NCBI GenBank assembly: GCA_964458485.1 | Contig: CAYWJA010000027.1 | Location: 1 to 27,538, forward strand | DNA: 27,538 nucleotides | DNA from: CAYWJA01 sp964458485 | Lineage (GTDB): Bacteria; Patescibacteriota; Gracilibacteria; UM-FILTER-43-11 | Direction: 5' to 3' | Shown here: positions 23,034 to 27,538 of the stretch, piece by piece | Position numbering within the stretch: the first letter of the stretch is position 1 | Layout of the letters: each line of letters starts with the position of its first letter | Made by a program: the position numbers and the translations under genes | The notes under the pieces: model-generated | Seen by the model: only the letters and a program-made list of their open reading frames with translations | Databases searched by the model: none | What the model was told of the DNA's origin: nothing

Positions 23034-24673
23034 TCGTATAAATCTCTATATTGATCTATAACCCCCTGAGCATTTTCAGGTAATTCATATCTAACTACTT
23101 CCATTTGCCATTGCCTTAATTGGGCTAAATATTCATGATCTATCTTCTCTATTATATCAAAATGATTCCCCATCAACCTTTCATACGCCTTCACCGTATT
23201 GTCTATTAATCTTGGTGCACTGTTATAAAGAGGACACTTGTCATTATCATGATCCAGCATTATCCATGCAATTAGTCGCGTAATACATGCACGAATATCT
23301 CTTCTTTGCTGAAGGGGCGGAAGCCCTGGTAATGTCTCAATATTGTTTGCCTTATCTTCAGTCTTGATAATTAAAGCCTGTTGCCTCCTTCTTTCGCGTC
23401 CTGTAATGGAATGTAGGCGTAATAAAAATTTTGTCAACTTACCATTATCATATTCATTATGATATTTTTTAAAAGTTGCTCGTGGCTTCGGGAGATCGCT
23501 ATAATTTATACCCCATGAACGCCCTGTTTGAAAAGGGGCATCAAGCAATTGTGATGTTCTGCCCTTGCCTGCAATATTAAGCTGAATTATGGCTTTTTTT
23601 TCTGCATCAGATAATTCCGTATTATTAGACAGGATCCTCATTATGTGTATTAATGTTGTTCTTGTGCGCCCCCTAATTAAATCTAATTTTGTTGCCTTGA
23701 TTCTTTCCGGCTCTAGGCCAAAACCACTCTGTATAACAGGGTCCAAGCTACTATCATATTTATCTGCCAATCGTTTTAAAAAACCATCAACTAACCCCTG
23801 AACACTTAAGCGAGTGTCTTCTACAATATCATGTATAGGGCCGATCAAAGCAAATATTACAGCATTATGCTCAATGGATTTCTTTTCTGTTATAAAAGGT
23901 AATACATCTAGCAGCATGTTAAATGTCACATCAAATGAATGGGTTACAAATGGTATTGCTTGCGTCTTCCGTAGTCGTCTCTTGTCTTGCTGATGATGTG
24001 CTGCTTTTGCCGCAGCAATAGACTGATGTGTAGCATCTATGGCCCTAAGATATCTATTGCACATTATAATATCCTCTCTTTGTGGATGGTCAGGTGGTAA
24101 TACATATCGTTGCTTGTCTTTTGATCTTTCAAGAAGCATTTCATAATACAAACGAAGTGCAACTATATAATTTTTATGCTCTAAAAATAATTGAGTCCGT
24201 AATGCCTTTTCTGTCACCTTCCAATTCTGCAACCTTGTAGGAGGTGAATTACCATCATAATCAGGTGCATTTGCAATTATAGCTCTTATTGAATTTCTGA
24301 ATTGTGCTTGAATGATAATAGGTGTTGTATTTAAAGTATGATCAACCCCTTTCTGGCGCACCCTTGGTGCAGATGACCAATAATCTTGTAGTGCAACTGC
24401 ATATAAAAGCATGTTTGTGTGATGTTTCTGAACTTGGCGCCAGATCTCACCAAGTCTTACTTGATGATCCGTATGTATATCCGATATCAATACATCAAGC
24501 TGAGATCCACTTGGAACAATAAGTTGTTCTTTTTCCAAAAACAAAAAATATGCCCTACTGCTAGAAGAGCATTTACTAATGTCCATATTTATAGGATATC
24601 TTTCTTGTGCTTCTGTGGCATACCCCACCTTCAGCGCACCCTCCTCTGATTTCGACTCTGGTGAATCCACCAT
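23030..24673 (-). CDS. Divergent RelA/SpoT-type HD domain protein, no synthetase domain
   Basis: This 547-residue protein is mostly unrecognised, but its centre resembles the ppGpp-hydrolase HD fold of RelA/SpoT homologues. THSFDVTFNMLLDVL has His245. ALIGPIHDIVEDTRLSVQGL has His281-Asp282 and the EDT motif. ALIIKTEDKANNIETLPGLP at about 433-452 corresponds to the KLADRLHNMRTL motif, with Asp440. Residues 1-240 are helical and charged with no family I can name. The segment 300-430 is longer than in SpoT. There is no RelA_SpoT synthetase, TGS or ACT domain, so any activity would be hydrolytic, on (p)ppGpp or a related nucleotide. An extended -10 promoter lies at 24703-24711. It follows the TsaE-HD gene on the same strand by 67 bases. 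Confidence 0.7.
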   Translation of the reverse strand: MVDSPESKSEEGALKVGYATEAQERYPINMDISKCSSSSRAYFLFLEKEQLIVPSGSQLDVLISDIHTDHQVRLGEIWRQVQKHHTNMLLYAVALQDYWSSAPRVRQKGVDHTLNTTPIIIQAQFRNSIRAIIANAPDYDGNSPPTRLQNWKVTEKALRTQLFLEHKNYIVALRLYYEMLLERSKDKQRYVLPPDHPQREDIIMCNRYLRAIDATHQSIAAAKAAHHQQDKRRLRKTQAIPFVTHSFDVTFNMLLDVLPFITEKKSIEHNAVIFALIGPIHDIVEDTRLSVQGLVDGFLKRLADKYDSSLDPVIQSGFGLEPERIKATKLDLIRGRTRTTLIHIMRILSNNTELSDAEKKAIIQLNIAGKGRTSQLLDAPFQTGRSWGINYSDLPKPRATFKKYHNEYDNGKLTKFLLRLHSITGRERRRQQALIIKTEDKANNIETLPGLPPLQQRRDIRACITRLIAWIMLDHDNDKCPLYNSAPRLIDNTVKAYERLMGNHFDIIEKIDHEYLAQLRQWQMEVVRYELPENAQGVIDQYRDLYD

Positions 24674-24702
24674 TTTCCCATTGATAAAAAAATAGGTAGT
24701 AC

Positions 24703-24711
24703 ATTATACCA
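24703..24711 (-). promoter_or_regulatory. Extended -10 promoter element upstream of the RSH-like gene
   Basis: On the minus strand TGGTATAAT (24711-24703) matches an extended -10 (TGnTATAAT). A nearby TTGACA is only eight bases away, too close to serve as its -35. The start near 24696 would lie 23 bases before the ATG. Confidence 0.5.
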
Positions 24712-24740
24712 TATATTGTCAAGGATGGCAGTAGCTTTTG

Positions 24741-25838
24741 CTATTTTATATCATCTGGCCCAATATCGATCGAATTAAACAATATCTTTTCTAAGTCCAA
24801 AGTAGCATCTTTCACTTCATTAAAAAATTCTTGCTCTTCCCCTGAATTGAATTTGCCATATCTCTCATGTCCATCGCGAAACCTTTCTTCTAAATCAACA
24901 ATTTCATTATGCTTAACTCGTTTATCTGCATAAAATATAATTTGTTTCTCTAGTGAATTATAGGATTGCGACTCTAATATTATATTCTTAGACATATGTA
25001 GGCGAATAACCTCTGCTGTATCACCGTAACCCATTGTAGACAAAACTTCAGCAGTAATTTCTGAATGATGCATTCCCTTATATTTCCTTCTGAATTCTTG
25101 CCACTTTGCCCACTTTTCATCTGTTACCTCTTCTTTAAATCCGGACCTATTTAGCTCTCGTATGTCACAAATACGATGAAGATCGTGCAGCATTGCGGAA
25201 GAATACAGCAATTCTGTATTTATAATCTCGCCCTTTTTCATATACGCATTTGCAATTTGCACAGCCACATCCGTAACAACCTTGCAATGTTCGCGTATAT
25301 GTATCGGCATAACCCACTCTTCATATAAATCGGATATGGTGTTTTCGGGAACAATTGTTGGGCTGACAAATTGTATTTTAATTTCTCTCTCATCACCAGA
25401 ACCCTCAAAATAAACCGCAATATAGTTATCTGGCAGATGCTCACCTAGCCGATCCGCCCATTCGACCACATTAATAGCATTTGAATCTTCCATCGTTTCT
25501 TCTATGCCTATCGATGTAAAATCGTCACCTTCAGACAAGCGATAAAGGTCATAATGATAAAGGCAGGCATCAGCTTTCAGGCGTGAGGCGTCAGTATCTA
25601 AATTCTGACGTCTGACGTCTGACGTCTGAAAGCTATATTTATTTATATAAGCGTATGTAGGGCTCTTAATAATCCCATCAATCCCCAGCCCCTCAGCAAT
25701 CCCTTTCGTAAAATGCGTCTTCCCAGCACCAAGATCACCAAATAGGAGTACATTGCTGCCTGGCTGCAAACGTGCAGCCAGCTTTTTGCCCAACTCAATG
25801 GTCTCATCTGGTGATTTAGTTATGTAATTAATCTTCAT
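24741..25838 (-). CDS. tsaE: TsaE ATPase fused to a C-terminal HD-domain phosphohydrolase
   Basis: Residues 1-158 are TsaE, the P-loop ATPase of the tRNA t6A37 (threonylcarbamoyladenosine) machinery: Walker A GDLGAGKT (34-41), SPTYAYINKY (59-68), LYHYDLYRL (93-101), GIEETM, and VVEWADRLGEHLP. Usual TsaE ends there, at about 150. Residues about 172-325 are an added HD domain: HIREHCKVVTDVA (His184), AMLHDLHRI (His218-Asp219), HHSEITAEVL (His257/258) and FYADKRVKH (Asp305). A palindromic element is inserted at residues 69-90. The fusion suggests coupling of tRNA modification to a nucleotide or RNA phosphohydrolase; this is inference. Its ATG overlaps the stop of the PIN gene (TAATG), so it is probably coupled to the toxin-antitoxin unit. 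Confidence 0.88.
   Translation of the reverse strand: MKINYITKSPDETIELGKKLAARLQPGSNVLLFGDLGAGKTHFTKGIAEGLGIDGIIKSPTYAYINKYSFQTSDVRRQNLDTDASRLKADACLYHYDLYRLSEGDDFTSIGIEETMEDSNAINVVEWADRLGEHLPDNYIAVYFEGSGDEREIKIQFVSPTIVPENTISDLYEEWVMPIHIREHCKVVTDVAVQIANAYMKKGEIINTELLYSSAMLHDLHRICDIRELNRSGFKEEVTDEKWAKWQEFRRKYKGMHHSEITAEVLSTMGYGDTAEVIRLHMSKNIILESQSYNSLEKQIIFYADKRVKHNEIVDLEERFRDGHERYGKFNSGEEQEFFNEVKDATLDLEKILFNSIDIGPDDIK
25571..25634. repeat. CAGACGT palindromic element inserted in tsaE
   Basis: AGCTTTCAG at the left and CTGAAAGCT at the right end enclose partly complementary runs (GCGTGAGGCGTCAG against three CTGACGT units) around a short centre. It is in frame and encodes FQTSDVRRQNL...DASRLKADA between KYS and LYHYDLYRL, two blocks that are almost adjacent in ordinary TsaE. 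Confidence 0.88.
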
Positions 25839-26242
25839 TATCGGATAAACTTAATTTTAACTAATTTTAAATCAGCAATTTCCTGAAAATCTTTTCTATC
25901 GGATGTAAGTAGGGTTGCATTTAATTTATATGCAAACCCAAGAGCGATGCTATCACCCATTGGGATTCTGTAAATTACTTTATAATTGGCACCCTCTTCC
26001 ATAATACGACGATCAATTCTATGGTAAATTTGTATATTAAGCTCTTTAATAACATTCATTAAAACAGATTGGAATAAGGGCTGTTTCTTTAAAATAAAAT
26101 AATAAACTTCATAAAAATTTACAGCATGAATAAATACATTTGTCCTTTTATCAATGAGGTGTTTTTTCACAAGATTTGCACCTTTTTCACCCATAAAATA
26201 TGTGATAAGCGCCGATGTATCTAAAACTATATTATGTTTCAT
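25838..26242 (-). CDS. vapC: PIN-domain ribonuclease toxin (VapC-like)
   Basis: This 134-residue PIN domain has the four acidic metal-binding positions: Asp8 (IVLDTSALI), Glu45 (NFYEVYY), Asp97 (PMGDSIALGFAY) and Asp115 (LLTSDRKDF). VapC-type PIN toxins cleave RNA, often initiator tRNA or rRNA. It lies four bases after the AbrB-type gene, the usual antitoxin-toxin order, so the two form a type II module. The stop overlaps the tsaE start by one base. Its RNA target is unknown. Confidence 0.9.
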   Translation of the reverse strand: MKHNIVLDTSALITYFMGEKGANLVKKHLIDKRTNVFIHAVNFYEVYYFILKKQPLFQSVLMNVIKELNIQIYHRIDRRIMEEGANYKVIYRIPMGDSIALGFAYKLNATLLTSDRKDFQEIADLKLVKIKFIR

Positions 26243-26246
26243 ATGA

Positions 26247-26483
26247 TTAAAACTTTTCTAGTAATTTTTCTTTGCGTTTAAATGTCAAATAATCTCCCGC
26301 TCCTTTCAGACCTTCCCTGAAAAGTTTTTCATAATCTTCTATTGTCATATTCTTTTTTAGTGGAACTAAAACAATCTGATCATCTTTTACCATAAAAGTA
26401 CATGGTGTGCCTTTTTTTAATCCAAATCGTCGACGAAGCTCAACAGGAATTGTTATTTGCCCTTTTTGAGTAATTGTAGTCAT
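26247..26483 (-). CDS. vapB: AbrB/SpoVT-type antitoxin (VapB-like)
   Basis: This 78-residue protein starts with an AbrB/MazE swapped-hairpin DNA-binding domain: TTITQKGQITIPVELRRRFGLKKGTPCTF (split across two strands), then DDQIVLVPL. The C-terminal helix (IEDYEKLFREGLKGAGDYL) should wrap the PIN toxin. As antitoxin it would neutralise VapC and repress its own promoter, and a dyad overlaps the -10 box upstream. Length is typical. Confidence 0.9.
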   Translation of the reverse strand: MTTITQKGQITIPVELRRRFGLKKGTPCTFMVKDDQIVLVPLKKNMTIEDYEKLFREGLKGAGDYLTFKRKEKLLEKF

Positions 26484-26495
26484 GCCAAAAAGATT

Positions 26496-26544
26496 AAGTA
26501 ATACATTATATCTCTATTATACTACTTATTTATAAAAAAGTAAA
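26496..26544 (-). promoter_or_regulatory. Promoter and operator-like dyad of the vapBC-tsaE unit
   Basis: On the minus strand TTTACT (26544-26539), 17 bases, TATAAT (26521-26516). An imperfect 32-base dyad with AAGTA/TACTT ends covers the -10 box (26496-26527), a natural site for autorepression by the AbrB-type antitoxin. Confidence 0.62.
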
Positions 26545-26563
26545 ACAGAATTTTAAAAAGGTA

Positions 26564-27079
26564 TTACTTTATCCCCAATACTTCTTTAATTCTTCCATCT
26601 CTGTCAGCACCAGCAAGCACATGAAGCAATTGGAGCTGTTCAGTTTGACTAGAGAGTTTTTCTAATGCATGCTCAACAAGCACCCTGGTTAAATTTCCTC
26701 TAGCTCCATACCCAATAAGCCTCCGTGCTTCTCCGCTGGCTTCTCTGGATAGCTGTATTGTTTGAGCAGGCCTGGTATCAATATGCTCTTGCAACCTATC
26801 TAATATTGGTGTTGCCTTAAGGTTTAATAGCTCTTTAATGCCTATATCATAATCATTGCTGACAAGTGCATTAAGCAGATATAGCTGTGCCTCTTCATGC
26901 ATAAATTCGCCAAGTGCCCTTTCTATTTTTAATCTTGTTAAGACTCCCTCTCTGGCTTCCGCAACCAATAATCGTACCTGATCCATAACACCTACAGGCT
27001 GCATATCCAGTCGTATTGTGTGACTAGAATCAATTCGATCTTCTAAACTATCTAATATTGGAGTTTTTTCTGGTGGCAT
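26564..27079 (-). CDS. Hypothetical protein with two tandem repeats
   Basis: This 171-residue protein is an internal duplication. Residues about 6-88 and 90-171 align through TPILDxLxxxID at the start, a middle with AEAREGVLTRLKIERAL matching GYGARGNLTRVLVEHAL, and an end with LYLLNALVSNDYDIGIKELL matching LQLLHVLAGADRDGRIKEVL. Both halves are mainly helical. I recognise no family, signal peptide or membrane segment. It precedes the antitoxin gene on the same strand. A separate promoter stands between them, so co-transcription is not required. The helical hairpin pair suggests a protein-interaction role, but that is a guess. Confidence 0.75.
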   Translation of the reverse strand: MPPEKTPILDSLEDRIDSSHTIRLDMQPVGVMDQVRLLVAEAREGVLTRLKIERALGEFMHEEAQLYLLNALVSNDYDIGIKELLNLKATPILDRLQEHIDTRPAQTIQLSREASGEARRLIGYGARGNLTRVLVEHALEKLSSQTEQLQLLHVLAGADRDGRIKEVLGIK

Positions 27080-27123
27080 TTTTAATAAATTAAAAAATAA
27101 AGGCTTATATTATAGCAACAATA

Positions 27124-27538
27124 TTACCTCTGGCAAACAGTAAAACAATCATGAGAATCATGGTTCAGATAACTAAACCCCGCCACCAACCCAACAAGCA
27201 TCATCCCCACAAAACTGTCCCACAAAAAATGATCGAATGGAGCTAATGCTAACAAAATCAAGGGTGGTATGACCTTGCCTGTTTTCCAGTGTCGACTGAT
27301 GAGTATTGTCAAGAATGCGACAAGTAAAAGCAACCCCTGTATACCGACCTCGTTAAGGATGAGAAAATATGTATTATGCACCGGCTGAAACTCCCAAGGA
27401 GACAATTTCCTATTGGTGATCCGTTGGTGATCCGTTGGTGATCCAATTGGCGACTGATTTACCCCGATTGGATCCCCCGATTGGATCCCCCGATTGGATC
27501 CCCCATAGGAATAGAATTCCATTCCCAAGGTAAAATTC
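27124..27538 (-). CDS. O-antigen ligase/polymerase family membrane protein (partial, N-terminus outside window)
   Basis: The minus-strand frame is open to the right edge, so the gene starts beyond the window; a TTG at 27528 is internal. The visible sequence starts NFTLGMEFYSYGG, resembling the GNF-type loop of Wzy/WaaL proteins, and continues PWEFQPVHNTYFLILNEVGI. That is the classic His-Asn family motif, followed by two or three membrane helices (about LLLLVAFLTILIS, VIPPLILLALAPF, GMMLVGLVAGFSYL). The family joins or polymerises lipid-linked glycan at the outer face of the cytoplasmic membrane. The external loop between the GNF-like and PVHN parts is expanded by GATCC-type repeats. It may work with the glycosyltransferases found elsewhere in the window. 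Confidence 0.82.
   Translation of the reverse strand, partial: NFTLGMEFYSYGGSNRGIQSGDPIGVNQSPIGSPTDHQRITNRKLSPWEFQPVHNTYFLILNEVGIQGLLLLVAFLTILISRHWKTGKVIPPLILLALAPFDHFLWDSFVGMMLVGLVAGFSYLNHDSHDCFTVCQR
27413..27504 (-). repeat. GATCC-type repeats in the O-antigen ligase loop
   Basis: Three copies of GATTGGATCCCCC (27466-27504, period 13) are followed leftward by degenerate copies of TTGGTGATCCG (27413-27445, period 11). They share the GGATCC and CCAATCGG words with 20799-20846, but the periods differ. Because 13 and 11 are not multiples of three, successive copies are read in different frames (GSNRGIQSGDPIG, then SPIGSPTDHQ). Confidence 0.85.

Noticed and set aside
24717..24722. TTGACA as the -35 box for the RSH-like gene
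   Set aside because: It is only eight bases from the -10 box, too close to form a promoter.
1..27538. tRNA, rRNA or transposase genes
   Set aside because: I saw no cloverleaf-like sequence, rRNA motif or transposase reading frame in the gaps or on either strand.

Overview
The window is low-GC bacterial DNA with densely packed genes and short intergenic gaps. Many genes lack an obvious Shine-Dalgarno. TGA is used as a normal stop (for example at 5005-5007 and 6057-6059), so this is not a UGA=Gly lineage such as Gracilibacteria. The gene set includes a DUF4012 membrane protein, a type IV prepilin-like protein, fermentative L-lactate dehydrogenase, CtpA-type protease, O-antigen ligase, small AbrB/PIN toxin-antitoxin genes and many proteins of unknown function. 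It fits a Candidate Phyla Radiation (Patescibacteria) genome, possibly near Peregrinibacteria. That placement is inference from gene content only.

Layout: (1) 1-1580, minus: the 5' part of a long prepilin-like protein carrying a FecR domain, running off the left edge. (2) 1704-3541, minus: a DJ-1/PfpI protein and a CtpA-like S41 protease, separated by a composite palindromic repeat. (3) 3820-8722, plus: five overlapping, translationally coupled genes (glycosyltransferase, radical SAM/SPASM, class III aminotransferase, APH-like kinase, LOG-like protein) behind a good sigma70-type promoter. A convergent glycosyltransferase and a divergent HAD phosphatase follow. Together they look like an uncharacterised amino-sugar or small-molecule pathway. 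(4) 10651-17838: DnaJ, a BRO-N regulator, DUF4012 protein, ICMT-like methyltransferase, two small unknown proteins, L-LDH and a small exported protein. (5) 18030-19979: a secreted protein with four tandem Cys-pair repeats, expressed from a promoter back-to-back with that of the exported protein and ended by a strong intrinsic terminator. (6) 20202-23033: exonuclease-DinG helicase fusion with an apparent Fe-S cysteine set. (7) 23030-27079, minus: an AbrB/PIN pair, a TsaE-HD fusion, a RelA/SpoT-HD-like protein and an internally duplicated small protein. (8) 27124 to the right edge, minus: C-terminal part of an O-antigen ligase.

A theme running through the window is small repeats and palindromes inserted in frame inside protein genes: two copies of a GGGGACGCA palindrome and a 12-bp GATCC repeat in the helicase, a CAGACGT palindrome in tsaE, related GATCC repeats in the O-antigen ligase, and a word repeat plus a G9 tract in the prepilin leader. 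Other palindromic repeats sit between genes. This resembles, in principle, the Rickettsia palindromic elements that enter coding sequence, but here several unrelated families are involved.
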